Of a stretch of 64,000 nucleotides of DNA, positions 52,356 through 61,199 are shown one piece after another. The notes beneath the pieces were generated by a model, which ran no database searches, was not told the origin of the DNA, and saw only the letters and a list, made by a program, of their open reading frames with translations. Where the stretch lies: NCBI GenBank assembly GCA_023421245.1, contig JAEZTV010000019.1, positions 1 through 64,000 on the forward strand. The letters are read 5' to 3'. The position numbers and the translations under genes were made by a program. Each line of letters begins with the position of its first letter. Within the stretch, counting starts at the first letter, position 1. Source of the DNA: Bacillota bacterium (GTDB taxonomy: Bacteria; Bacillota; Clostridia; Oscillospirales; Ruminococcaceae).

Positions 52356-53270
52356 ATGGCTTTTACTGCTAAGGATGTCGCCCTGTTGCGCGAGAAAACC
52401 GGCTGTGGCATGATGGACTGCAAGAAGGCGCTGACCGATGCAAACGGCGACATGGAAAAAGCAACGGAGATCCTGCGCGAAAAGGGTCTTGCCGCCGCAA
52501 CTAAAAAGGCCGGCAGAATTGCTGCCGAGGGTATTGTTTATGCCACGGTTAACGAGGCGAAGAATGCCGGCGTTGTGATTGAGGTAAACGCCGAGACCGA
52601 CTTTGTTGCAAAAAACGACAGCTTTGTCGATTTTGTAAAGGTTTGCGCTGAGACTGTTCTTGAGCAAAACCCTGCCGATGTAGACGCGCTGTCTGCATGT
52701 AAGGCCACGGGCGGCACCGAAACGATTGCCGACCTTCTGCGCGACAAGATTCTCACTATCGGCGAGAATATGAAAATTCGCCGCTTCGCGAAGGCTGAGG
52801 GCGTGCTGACCACGTATGTTCATGGCGGCGGCAGAATCGGCGTTATGGTAATGTTTGATACCGCTTCTGAAATTGCTGCAAAGCCCGAGTTTGACGTATA
52901 CGCAAAGGATATTGCGATGCAGGTTGCAGCCACAAACCCCATGTATCTTAACCGCGATGCGGTTCCTTCCGTCGAGATCGAGAAGGAGAAGGAGATTCTC
53001 ACCGCACAGGCAATCAACGAGGGGAAGCCTGCCGCGATTGCAGAAAAGATGGTTGTAGGTCGTATTGCAAAGTATTACAAAGAGGTCTGCCTTGTGGATC
53101 AGCCCTTCGTTAAGAACGGTGATCTTTCGGTTGCTCAGTATACCGAGAACGCAGCAAAAGAGCTTGGCGGAGCTATTGCCATTACAGGCTTTGTTCGCTT
53201 TGAAAAGGGCGAAGGTCTTGAGAAGCGTCAGGATAACTTCGCGGATGAAGTTGCCGGTATGGTGAAATAA
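52356..53270 (+). CDS. tsf: Elongation factor Ts
   Basis: A 304-residue guanine nucleotide exchange factor for EF-Tu. The N-terminal UBA-like domain shows LREKTGCGMMDCKKALTDANG. The core has AAEGIVYATVNEAKNAGVVIEVNAETDFVA and the dimerisation domain follows. Length is normal. AAGGAAG precedes the ATG. It forms an operon with rpsB. Confidence 0.97.
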   Translation: MAFTAKDVALLREKTGCGMMDCKKALTDANGDMEKATEILREKGLAAATKKAGRIAAEGIVYATVNEAKNAGVVIEVNAETDFVAKNDSFVDFVKVCAETVLEQNPADVDALSACKATGGTETIADLLRDKILTIGENMKIRRFAKAEGVLTTYVHGGGRIGVMVMFDTASEIAAKPEFDVYAKDIAMQVAATNPMYLNRDAVPSVEIEKEKEILTAQAINEGKPAAIAEKMVVGRIAKYYKEVCLVDQPFVKNGDLSVAQYTENAAKELGGAIAITGFVRFEKGEGLEKRQDNFADEVAGMVK

Positions 53271-53295
53271 TTTAAAGCAATAAAACTGTTCTTTC

Positions 53296-53338
53296 AGGAC
53301 ATCCCTGTTTGTGTTATCACACAGGGATGTCCTTTTTT
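53296..53338 (+). terminator. Terminator of rpsB-tsf
   Basis: Perfect 13-bp stem AGGACATCCCTGT (53296-53308) with ACAGGGATGTCCT (53321-53333), ending in six T. Confidence 0.9.
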
Positions 53339-53694
53339 CGTGCGGATGCAGCAATACCCACCAAATAACGCACCGGTTTGTTATACGATTCACGCCATAG
53401 CCCGCTGCTGTTCCGTGGAAAGGTCGTGCAACGCTTGTCTGCCTGCGGCATAAGCTGTAACGGCAAATAAACCGTGCACATTAAAATATATTTATGAGCT
53501 TATTGTAAAACCACCCTATAGGTTACATATTTAACATAAAACTCTTGCGTAGAATTAAGTAAACTGATGAAAACCTTGCCGCAGTTTCGCGTTAAATCGC
53601 CTGATTGTGTGCTTTGATAGACTAAAATTCCTTATTTTTATAAAAAATAATTGTGTAATTAACAATTTTATGTTAAATAATTTGTTGAATTCTA

Positions 53695-53723
53695 TTGACC
53701 TAATTCGGAAGCTGTTGTAATAT
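53695..53723 (+). promoter_or_regulatory. Promoter of the GHL10-amidase operon
   Basis: -35 TTGACC (53695-53700), 17-bp spacer, -10 TAATAT (53718-53723). It rules out the ATG at 53729 as start, since transcription would begin there. Confidence 0.7.
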
Positions 53724-53767
53724 ATAATATGTATAAGTGTCTGCCTGATAAGAAAGGTGTGTGCCGT

Positions 53768-55261
53768 TTGAAAAAACCAAGTAGAATCCTTCTCTTAATG
53801 GTTGCGTTGCTTATGCTTAGCTCATGTACCTATAATTTGACACAAACGTCCTCGGCGGTTGTCGAATCATCACAGAGTGATGGGTCTTCCGACATCTATG
53901 TGCCGGAGCAGCCTGCATACAATGAAAGCCTGCCTGTGGAAAGCGCTGCAAGTGATTATGCACCGGACGATGAATCCGCTGCCGGCAGCAGCGCCGTATC
54001 TTCTTCCAAGGCGGCGCCTTCCGCCTCTTCCAAGGCATCCTCGTCTAAGGCGGTGTCTTCATCGAAAACCGTATCTTCCTCGAAACCGGCATCTTCGTCA
54101 AAAGCGGCATCCTCGGAAGCCGCCTCTGTCAGTACGCCGGTAAAGAGCCGGGCACCCTCCGATGAGATGCGCGCGGTATGGATCTCCTACCTCGATTTGG
54201 AAACGATGCTCAAGGGCAAAAATCGATCGGCGGCGACATCTGCCATCGACAAGGCGTTTGATCAGGTTGTAACAATGTCGATGAACACCGTCATTGTTCA
54301 GGTTCGTCCCTTTGCGGACGCGCTATATGACTCTGATCTTTTCCCCTGGTCCAGAATCTTAACGGGTACCCAGGGAAGCAACCCTGGGTATGACCCGCTT
54401 GATATTATGGTAGACAGTGCGCGCACACGTGGCCTGGAAATTCATGTATGGCTCAACCCTTACCGCGTGCTGACCTCTACCAGCTACTCAAATCTTGCAA
54501 GCGGCCATATTGCGAGAAAATGGAACAATGAAAGCAACGACTACACCGTTGCGGTCGATGGCAAGGGCATCTTCTTTAACCCCGCGCGCAAGGAGGTTCG
54601 TGACCTGATTGTAGACGGTGTAAAGGAGCTTGTGTCGGGTTACGATATTGACGGCGTGCACTACGACGACTATTTCTATCCCACAACCAGCGCGTCGTTT
54701 GACAAAACCGCGTATTCCGAATATACCGCAGGCGGCGGCAGCAAATCGCTTAGCTCATGGCGGATGGATAACGTCAACAAGCTGATATCCGCAACCTATT
54801 CTGCTATTAAGGCGATCGATTCCTCGGTGCAGTTTGGCGTCAGCCCCAACGGCAACATCGACCAAAACTATTCCGTGCTCTATGCGGATGTGAAAACATG
54901 GTGCCAGAATAGCGGATACGTCGACTATATCATGCCGCAGCTATACTATGGGTTTGACAACGCCGCCTGCCCATACGAGCAAACCCTTAAGGCGTGGAAC
55001 AGCATGATTACGCAAAAGAATATCAAGCTCTATCCGGGGCTTGCGGCATATAAAATTGGTCTGAATGATCAATGGGCGGGTGCGGGTGCCACCGAGTGGC
55101 AAAACACCACAACCATGCTGCAACGTCAGGTTGCGTCAGCCAGAGAGTATTCACGGTACGGGGGCTTTGCTCTCTACCGCTACGATTCCGTAATCAATCC
55201 CGCTGCCTCCGTCTCCTCGCGCATATCTGAGGAGATGAAAAATCTGCGTGCTATCCTGTAG
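53768..55261 (+). CDS. GHL10 (glycosyl hydrolase-like 10) lipoprotein
   Basis: A 497-residue predicted lipoprotein: signal peptide with lipobox MLSSC, a Ser/Ala/Lys-rich linker (about 70-120), then a GHL10/YngK-type TIM-barrel (about 130-490). The likely catalytic acidic region reads DGVHYDDYFYP, with typical MRAVWISYLDLETM at the start and QFGVSPNGN later. Such proteins are thought to act on cell-wall glycan. TTG 53768 is chosen because AAAGGTG at 53753-53759 precedes it and the signal peptide is complete; ATG 53729 overlaps the transcription start. The next gene begins 29 bases after the stop and carries a related domain. Confidence 0.85.
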   Translation: MKKPSRILLLMVALLMLSSCTYNLTQTSSAVVESSQSDGSSDIYVPEQPAYNESLPVESAASDYAPDDESAAGSSAVSSSKAAPSASSKASSSKAVSSSKTVSSSKPASSSKAASSEAASVSTPVKSRAPSDEMRAVWISYLDLETMLKGKNRSAATSAIDKAFDQVVTMSMNTVIVQVRPFADALYDSDLFPWSRILTGTQGSNPGYDPLDIMVDSARTRGLEIHVWLNPYRVLTSTSYSNLASGHIARKWNNESNDYTVAVDGKGIFFNPARKEVRDLIVDGVKELVSGYDIDGVHYDDYFYPTTSASFDKTAYSEYTAGGGSKSLSSWRMDNVNKLISATYSAIKAIDSSVQFGVSPNGNIDQNYSVLYADVKTWCQNSGYVDYIMPQLYYGFDNAACPYEQTLKAWNSMITQKNIKLYPGLAAYKIGLNDQWAGAGATEWQNTTTMLQRQVASAREYSRYGGFALYRYDSVINPAASVSSRISEEMKNLRAIL

Positions 55262-55290
55262 TGCGCTTCTCTGTACAGGGGGAGAATGAA

Positions 55291-58200
55291 ATGACAAGAA
55301 CGAAAAAACGCAACCGCATACTCGGTGCCGTTATGGGGATTAGTTTCTTGGTGATTACGCTTTTTGCGGGCGTCTATGCTTTGGCACTCGACGGTTCGTC
55401 AGTCACACCGCCGAGCATCATCAACGCAAACGACAGCAAGGTCAATAGCGACGAGCCTTCCGAGTCACCGGTCGAATCGGAGCCGGAACCGGAGTCTGAG
55501 CCCGAACCCGAGCCCGAGCCTGTATTCTCCCGCCCCAGCGAGATGCGTGCAGTCTACCTGGTACCCGGTGAGGATTTTATTCTGGGCAACACCACCGCGG
55601 CACAGACGGTTCAGGGCGAGATTGATGCTGCAATCGAAAGCAGTGTGTCCATGGGCATGAACTCGCTTATCGTTGACCTTCGCTATAATGATACCGTAAT
55701 CTATAAATCAGAGATTTTCCGCTCTAAGGCGGGCGATTTCGATGCGTTTGACTATCTTGTCAAAAAGGCCGAGCAAAACGGTCTGTATGTATATGCATTG
55801 TACGAAGCCCTGAGCATCCCTTCAGGTGATAAGATTATCAAGGCGGACAACATAAACGGCGACACCCTCGACATTGTGATGAAGGGTGTTACAGAGCTTG
55901 TGTCCGGTTATCCGATTGACGGCATTATTATAGAAAACTACTTTAATGAGAAAACGGAGAATTCTTATGCCGCATATGCGGAATACGGGCTTTCCATCGG
56001 ATTTGAAAACTATATGTACCAGAATACCGAGGCGCTCATTAAGGCAGCCGCGGCCGCGGCTCGTGCCGCGAACCGCAACGTACAGGTGGGTATTTCCACC
56101 ACAAGTGTATGGGCAAACGAAGAATCAAACGAAGCCGGTTCCAAAACCGCCGCAACGTACCAGATGCTATATGACGGCTATGCGGACGTTAAGCAGTACA
56201 TAGAAGACGGCCATGTCGATTTTGTGTCGGTCAAGGCGTCCGGCTCGCTGACCGATACCGTGGTGCCGTTTGGTACCGTCATTAAATGGTGGGGCGAGCT
56301 TGCGCAGGAAAACGACATCCCGATGTATGTGGTTCATTCGGCCACCAAGGCGTGCACTGACAGCGCGGGGTGGTCAAGCCCCGACCAGCTGACCCGTCAG
56401 CTGATGGAGGCAAAAACCGCGACAGGGTATAGCGGCAGTGTATTTAACTCTCTTAAGGCACTGGCAGCAGATCCCAAGGAGAGCACCTCTTTGCTAATCA
56501 ACTACTATAACGACAAGGTGCAGGAGGCGCACGTCCTCAAAGACCTTGCGATTACCCAGCCAACTAAAAAAACATACACAACAAGCGAGCCTTCGGTAGC
56601 GTTTCAGGGTGCGTCCGACCCCAATTTCCCGATAACGCTCAATGGCAAAAAGCTTGAGCAGGACGACAACGGCTACATCGTGTATGAGGCTACGCTGGAG
56701 GCGGGTGCCAATACGTTTACCTTTGAGCACAAAGAGAAGAAGGTAACCTATACCATCACCCGCGACGTACAGGTTTTAAAAGAGGTATATCCTGCGGGTT
56801 CAGTGTCAGCAATCGGCGGTTCACAGCTCACGGTTACTGCCGTAGCGTATAACACCGCGACGGTGAAGGCAACGCTTGCCGGGCAGACCATAACCCTCAA
56901 GGAGGACACCAATCTCGAAGACTCGGACGAGAGGGACTCCAGCTACTGCCGTTTCATCGGCACCTTTACAATGCCGGAGGGGACAAGCTCGACGCAGACA
57001 CTCGGCACCGTGAAGTTTACGGCATCTGCCGAGGGATTTTCAGAATCCGCAACCGGTGCCAGCATTAAGGTTGCAGAGGCCATCTCGTACGATACATCAG
57101 ACGGCAACGGCAAACAGCTTCAGGTGGTTGCGGCGCAGGCAGAGACCTTCCCCACCAGCACCATTGACGACTACTCCGACCCCGCATACCATCCGCTGCC
57201 AAAGGGTACGGTGGATAAGGCGGTCAGTGACCCCATCAACTATTCCGACGGCAAGAGCTCGTTTACATACTACATCCTTTCCTCGGGTGTGCGCGTATAT
57301 GCAAACGACATTAAGTTTATAAGCGATCTTGATCTTTCCTCCAACCGGATATCCTCGCTCAGCGTAAACAACGATGGCCGCTATACCACCGTGTCGCTGG
57401 ATATGAGTTGGCAGGCTCCCTATACGGTGTCGCTGACAAGCTCACAGATGAAGATTTCGTTCAAAGACACCACGACGGTTCCCGCAAACCTATCATCGCT
57501 CAGCAAAAACCCGATGTTCTCGAGTGCAACGTGGTCGGGTTCCACGCTTACGCTTGCCATTAAAAATGGCGGCTTGATGGGCTATCAGGCATCGTACAGC
57601 GGCACGACACTGAACCTGAGGTTTAACAACCCCGCACCCATCCAGAGTGCATCAAACAGCTACGGATATACGCTGTCGGGTGCCAGAATCGTGCTTGACC
57701 CAGGCCATAATGACGCGGACCCGGGCGCGTTGGGCTTCTACCCCAATATCCATGAGCGTGAGCTCAACCGCGCAATTGCTGCCGAAACAAAAGCAATCCT
57801 TGAAGGCCTTGGCGCTTCGGTAAGGGTAAACCCCACACCATCCAGCTCAAGCCTTGCGGGCCGTATTTCGAACGCGATTTCGTATGAAGCACATCTGCTG
57901 ATCTCCATTCACTGCAACTCGGGCAGTTCCAGCGCAACGGGCAGCGAAAGCTACTACTTTAACTCGTTCTCAAAAGACCTTGCAAATTCCGCTGCAAGCA
58001 GGGTATCCTCGCAGCTTGGCATCAAAAACAGGGGCCCGAAGTTCTCATACTTCTATATGACCCGCAACTTTGCGTTCCCCGCAACGCTTACCGAATACGG
58101 CTTTGTAAGCAACCGCAGCGAGTACGAGCTGCTTGCAAGCTCTTCGGGGCAAAAGGCAGCGGCACAAGGTACGGTCAAGGCGATAATCGATTTCTTTAAA

Positions 58201-58866
58201 TCACGATACAACTCGTCTTCCACAGGCACCGAATCTACCGGAAAGCTCGCAAACGTGAGTGTTACCGGTGTGTCGCTGGATGAAACCAAGCTGACGGTAG
58301 AGGTGGGCAAAACCGTGAGCCTGAAGGCAACAGTTGCCCCCGAAAACGCCACCAACCAGAAGGTGACATGGGCTAGCAGCAACACCAAGATTGCCACGGT
58401 AGACGCAAACGGCGTGGTAACCGGTGTGAAGGCCGGTACTGCCAAGATAACCGTTAAAACCGAGGATAAAGGCAAGAGCGCCGTTGCCACCATTACGGTA
58501 ACAGAGGCATCATCGTCCAATCTATCCTCAGGTGAATCGTCGTCCTCCGGTCCGTCTTCTTCTGACCAGTCCTCCTCTTCCGACTCCTCGTCCGGTTCCT
58601 CTTCCGGTGCATCAAGTGATAACGTATCCGTTATTGAATTTAAATATGATGAAATAGGTATGGGCACGGGGTCTGATACACTTACAGTGTTGATTGATGG
58701 TATGGAAACGGACGGTACAGAAGTCACATGGAAATCTTCCGATTCAACCATTGTTTCCGTGGATGCAAATGGTCGTGTTACAGCGAGAAAAGCGGGTACC
58801 GTAACCATAACAGCGACCACAAAGGACGGAAAGCATTCAGCTACCTGCACCATTAAGGTTTCTTGA
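55291..58866 (+). CDS. GHL10-like/N-acetylmuramoyl-L-alanine amidase/Big_2 protein
   Basis: A 1,191-residue surface protein. In order: a membrane segment (about 10-33), an acidic Pro/Glu linker, a GHL10-like domain (about 85-420), one or more Ig-like modules, an Amidase_3 peptidoglycan amidase (about 800-970), and two Big_2 Ig-like domains separated by a Ser-rich linker. The amidase has zinc motifs IVLDPGHNDADPGA, ERELNRAI and SIHCNS, and the catalytic Glu in LTEYGFVSNRSEYELL. The GHL10 part is degenerate: where the preceding protein reads DGVHYDDYF, this one reads DGIIIENYF. It likely helps divide or remodel the wall. It shares an operon with the GHL10 lipoprotein. Confidence 0.88.
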   Translation: MTRTKKRNRILGAVMGISFLVITLFAGVYALALDGSSVTPPSIINANDSKVNSDEPSESPVESEPEPESEPEPEPEPVFSRPSEMRAVYLVPGEDFILGNTTAAQTVQGEIDAAIESSVSMGMNSLIVDLRYNDTVIYKSEIFRSKAGDFDAFDYLVKKAEQNGLYVYALYEALSIPSGDKIIKADNINGDTLDIVMKGVTELVSGYPIDGIIIENYFNEKTENSYAAYAEYGLSIGFENYMYQNTEALIKAAAAAARAANRNVQVGISTTSVWANEESNEAGSKTAATYQMLYDGYADVKQYIEDGHVDFVSVKASGSLTDTVVPFGTVIKWWGELAQENDIPMYVVHSATKACTDSAGWSSPDQLTRQLMEAKTATGYSGSVFNSLKALAADPKESTSLLINYYNDKVQEAHVLKDLAITQPTKKTYTTSEPSVAFQGASDPNFPITLNGKKLEQDDNGYIVYEATLEAGANTFTFEHKEKKVTYTITRDVQVLKEVYPAGSVSAIGGSQLTVTAVAYNTATVKATLAGQTITLKEDTNLEDSDERDSSYCRFIGTFTMPEGTSSTQTLGTVKFTASAEGFSESATGASIKVAEAISYDTSDGNGKQLQVVAAQAETFPTSTIDDYSDPAYHPLPKGTVDKAVSDPINYSDGKSSFTYYILSSGVRVYANDIKFISDLDLSSNRISSLSVNNDGRYTTVSLDMSWQAPYTVSLTSSQMKISFKDTTTVPANLSSLSKNPMFSSATWSGSTLTLAIKNGGLMGYQASYSGTTLNLRFNNPAPIQSASNSYGYTLSGARIVLDPGHNDADPGALGFYPNIHERELNRAIAAETKAILEGLGASVRVNPTPSSSSLAGRISNAISYEAHLLISIHCNSGSSSATGSESYYFNSFSKDLANSAASRVSSQLGIKNRGPKFSYFYMTRNFAFPATLTEYGFVSNRSEYELLASSSGQKAAAQGTVKAIIDFFKSRYNSSSTGTESTGKLANVSVTGVSLDETKLTVEVGKTVSLKATVAPENATNQKVTWASSNTKIATVDANGVVTGVKAGTAKITVKTEDKGKSAVATITVTEASSSNLSSGESSSSGPSSSDQSSSSDSSSGSSSGASSDNVSVIEFKYDEIGMGTGSDTLTVLIDGMETDGTEVTWKSSDSTIVSVDANGRVTARKAGTVTITATTKDGKHSATCTIKVS

Positions 58867-58882
58867 ACAATTAAAATAACAG

Positions 58883-58916
58883 AAAAAGCAGCCCATATTG
58901 CTGGGCTGCTTTTTCA
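58883..58916 (+). terminator. Terminator of the GHL10-amidase operon
   Basis: Perfect 13-bp stem AAAAAGCAGCCCA (58883-58895) with TGGGCTGCTTTTT (58902-58914). Confidence 0.9.
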
Positions 58917-58949
58917 CATAACGCCCGATTGGTTTTCGCGAATATTCAT

Positions 58950-58978
58950 TTGACGTACTGCTAATATGTTTGTATAAT
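58950..58978 (+). promoter_or_regulatory. miaB promoter
   Basis: -35 TTGACG (58950-58955), 17-bp spacer, -10 TATAAT (58973-58978). The predicted leader of about 160 nt contains copy 1 of the miaB-flanking repeat. Confidence 0.75.
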
Positions 58979-59010
58979 TAAGTGATGCCTGCTACCCTTA
59001 TAAGGTCAAC

Positions 59011-59128
59011 CGACTTGAAAACAGGTCCTTGTTTTCAAGTCGGCAGGTCATCCCGTCTATGGCACGGGTACCGTATGAAAATCCGTGCGATTTAAAATAT
59101 GTCCATTTTGAAGTTTGTTAAGTATAAC
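59011..59128 (+). repeat. miaB-flanking repeat, copy 1
   Basis: It begins with a perfect 13-bp hairpin CGACTTGAAAACA/TGTTTTCAAGTCG (59011-59042), followed by CCCGT/ACGGG. It shares GTCCTTGTTTTCA, CGGCAG and a roughly 49-base 3' part (about 36 matches) with copy 2 at 60585-60685. It lies in the predicted 5' leader of miaB. Confidence 0.55.
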
Positions 59129-59148
59129 AGATGAGGATTATTGAAACA

Positions 59149-60579
59149 ATGAATAAGCAACCACAGCATATCCGGGACACCGCAGACCTTGCTCTTCAAG
59201 ACGATTTCGCGCGCCGTGTCTTTGATATAAACGACGATTATTTTCACAAAACGGGTAAGCAGCGCCTCGCTCTTACCCACAGCTATGGCTGCCAGCAGAA
59301 CGTGTCGGACGGAGAAAAGCTCGACGGTCAGCTTGCACGCATGGGCTACGGATTTACCGATAACCCCGATGAGGCGGATATCATCATTTACAATACTTGT
59401 GCGGTGCGGGAGCACGCGGAGGATAGGGTGTTTGGCAACGTTGGCGCGCTCAAGCATAACAAGCGGCGCAACCCCGATATGATTATCGGTGTATGCGGCT
59501 GTATGATGCAGCAGGAGCATGTGGCCGAGAAGATACGCAGGCACTACCCGTATGTTGATTTGGTGTTCGGCACCTATGCCGCACATAAGCTGCCCGAGCT
59601 TGTTTTTACCTGTATGACCGACGGGCGGCGGGTGGTGGATATCACCGAGCAGGAGGGATATCTGCCCGAAGGCTTGCCGGTGCGCCGCAGCGGTACGCTC
59701 AAAGCGTGGCTTCCGGTGATGTACGGCTGCAACAATTTTTGCAGCTATTGTGTGGTACCCTATGTCAGGGGAAGAGAGCGCTCGCGCGAGAGCAGTGCTG
59801 TGCTGGAAGAAGCCCGACAGCTTATTTCACAGGGATATAAAGAGATTACGCTGCTTGGGCAAAACGTTAATTCGTACGGCAGGGGCAGCGCGGGTGAGCT
59901 TACGTTTGCCGAGCTTTTGCGCAAGGTAAACGCCATTGACGGCGATTTTCGCATTCGCTTTATGACCAGTCATCCCAAGGACGCTACCAAGGAGCTGTTT
60001 TTGGCAATTGCCGACTGCGAAAAGGTAGAGCGGCACATCCATCTGCCGGTACAGTGCGCAAGCGACCGCATCCTTAAAGAGATGAACCGCGGGTATACCG
60101 CGGCGCAGTATCTCGAAAAGGTGCGCATGGCGCGCGAGATTATCACGGACGTCAGCTTTACCAGCGATATAATTGTAGGTTTTCCGGGCGAGACGTATGA
60201 GGATTTTAAGCAGACCCTTGCTCTGGTAGAGACCGTACGCTACGATGCACTGTTTACCTTTATCTACTCCAAACGTGCCCGCACGCGGGCGGAAACGATG
60301 GATGATCCGATACCCTACAAGCAGAAAAGCGAGTGGTTTTCAGAGCTTTTGCAGCTTCAGTCCGAAATCGGTAAGGGGCGCTACCGCGAGCAGGTTGGCA
60401 AAACGGTGCGCGTACTCTGCGAAGGTCAGGGCAGAACAGGCGAGGGTTATCTTACCGGTAAAACCGAGCACGCTATCGCCTGCGAGGTTATGGCGCCGCC
60501 CGAATACACCGGACGCTTTGTAACCGCTGTGGTTACTGACGTGCAAAACTGGTCGCTTATCGGCAAGCTTGCGGAATAG
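59149..60579 (+). CDS. miaB: tRNA 2-methylthio-N6-isopentenyladenosine synthase
   Basis: A 476-residue radical SAM methylthiotransferase that adds a methylthio group to i6A37 in tRNAs reading U-starting codons. The N-terminal domain has three cluster cysteines (YGCQQNVSDG, YNTCAVREHAED and GVCGCMMQQ). The radical SAM core has YGCNNFCSYCVVPYVRGRERSR-type motif, shown in part, and the C-terminal TRAM domain follows. ATG 59149 is preferred since AGGAT lies 9 bases upstream and no site precedes ATG 59131. It is flanked on both sides by copies of a repeat. miaA is not in the window. Confidence 0.95.
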   Translation: MNKQPQHIRDTADLALQDDFARRVFDINDDYFHKTGKQRLALTHSYGCQQNVSDGEKLDGQLARMGYGFTDNPDEADIIIYNTCAVREHAEDRVFGNVGALKHNKRRNPDMIIGVCGCMMQQEHVAEKIRRHYPYVDLVFGTYAAHKLPELVFTCMTDGRRVVDITEQEGYLPEGLPVRRSGTLKAWLPVMYGCNNFCSYCVVPYVRGRERSRESSAVLEEARQLISQGYKEITLLGQNVNSYGRGSAGELTFAELLRKVNAIDGDFRIRFMTSHPKDATKELFLAIADCEKVERHIHLPVQCASDRILKEMNRGYTAAQYLEKVRMAREIITDVSFTSDIIVGFPGETYEDFKQTLALVETVRYDALFTFIYSKRARTRAETMDDPIPYKQKSEWFSELLQLQSEIGKGRYREQVGKTVRVLCEGQGRTGEGYLTGKTEHAIACEVMAPPEYTGRFVTAVVTDVQNWSLIGKLAE

Positions 60580-60584
60580 AACCT

Positions 60585-60685
60585 AATTTGAAAGTAAGTC
60601 CTTGTTTTCAGGGCGGCAGATAAATTCTGCCCGAAATCCGCGCGGCTCAAAATGCTTTCATTTTTAAATTTTATAAATATAATAT
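60585..60685 (+). repeat. miaB-flanking repeat, copy 2
   Basis: A shorter relative of the element at 59011-59128, lying between miaB and ylbF. It shares GTCCTTGTTTTCA, CGGCAG and AAATCCG(C/T)GCG plus an AT-rich 3' end. Its own hairpin is GGCAGA/TCTGCC. It lacks the CCCGT/ACGGG section of copy 1. Confidence 0.5.
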
Positions 60686-60725
60686 GGCATAGCCCAAACT
60701 ATTTGGGCGGAAAGGAAACTATAGC

Positions 60726-61133
60726 ATGGAGAATATTATTAACACAACCAAATCTCTTGGCAAGCAGATACAGGCAAACGAGCACTACATCGCAATGGCG
60801 AAGGCACGCGAGGCGGTAGACGCAAACGATGAGCTGCAAAAGCAGATTCAGGAGTTTAACATGCTTAAGATGACACTTAATCAGGAGCTTTCCAAGGAGC
60901 CGCGCGACGATGCAAAGGTTGCGTCCTTGGATGAGAAGATTCGCGCGCTGCACAAAACGGTGACTGAAAGCCCCGTTATGGCAGCCTATAATGATGCAAA
61001 ACTTGCGTTTGATACCGTGGTGGATATGGTCAACCGCATCCTTTCTGCAAGCCTGAACGGTCAGGATCCCGAAACCGCAGACCAGAATCAGGAATGCGGC
61101 GGCAGCTGTTCGTCCTGTGCAGGCTGCCATTAA
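60726..61133 (+). CDS. YlbF-family regulator
   Basis: A 135-residue, mostly helical protein of the YlbF/YmcA family, known in B. subtilis as part of the Y-complex that assists RNase Y and biofilm, competence and sporulation. The family helix pattern is clear (ANEHYIAMAKAREAVDANDELQKQI). The C-terminus ends in a Cys-rich tail, CGGSCSSCAGCH, with Cys124, 128, 131 and 134; B. subtilis YlbF carries an iron-sulfur cluster, so this tail probably binds one. GGAAAGGAAA precedes the ATG. It lies between miaB and mutS. Confidence 0.9.
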   Translation: MENIINTTKSLGKQIQANEHYIAMAKAREAVDANDELQKQIQEFNMLKMTLNQELSKEPRDDAKVASLDEKIRALHKTVTESPVMAAYNDAKLAFDTVVDMVNRILSASLNGQDPETADQNQECGGSCSSCAGCH

Positions 61134-61199
61134 GTTAAAACATTCAGGGTGTGAACGGTTTTTCCACACCCGCTCGGCAGGGGAAAGGGGACAGGTAGC

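Larger units (their letters stand above)
53271..53767. other. AT-rich intergenic region before the GHL10 gene
   Basis: It holds the tsf terminator (53296-53338) and the GHL10 promoter (53695-53723). The middle is AT-rich with TTAACA/TGTTAA short inverted repeats around 53660-53675, but no clear operator or gene. Confidence 0.5.

Noticed and set aside
53640..53690. Rex-like half sites (TTAACA/TGTTAA) before the GHL10 gene
   Set aside because: The half sites are in the wrong order and spacing for a Rex operator.
54000..54120. Ser/Ala/Lys-rich direct repeats in the GHL10 lipoprotein
   Set aside because: An ordinary low-complexity linker between the lipid anchor and the catalytic domain, not a mobile or CRISPR repeat.
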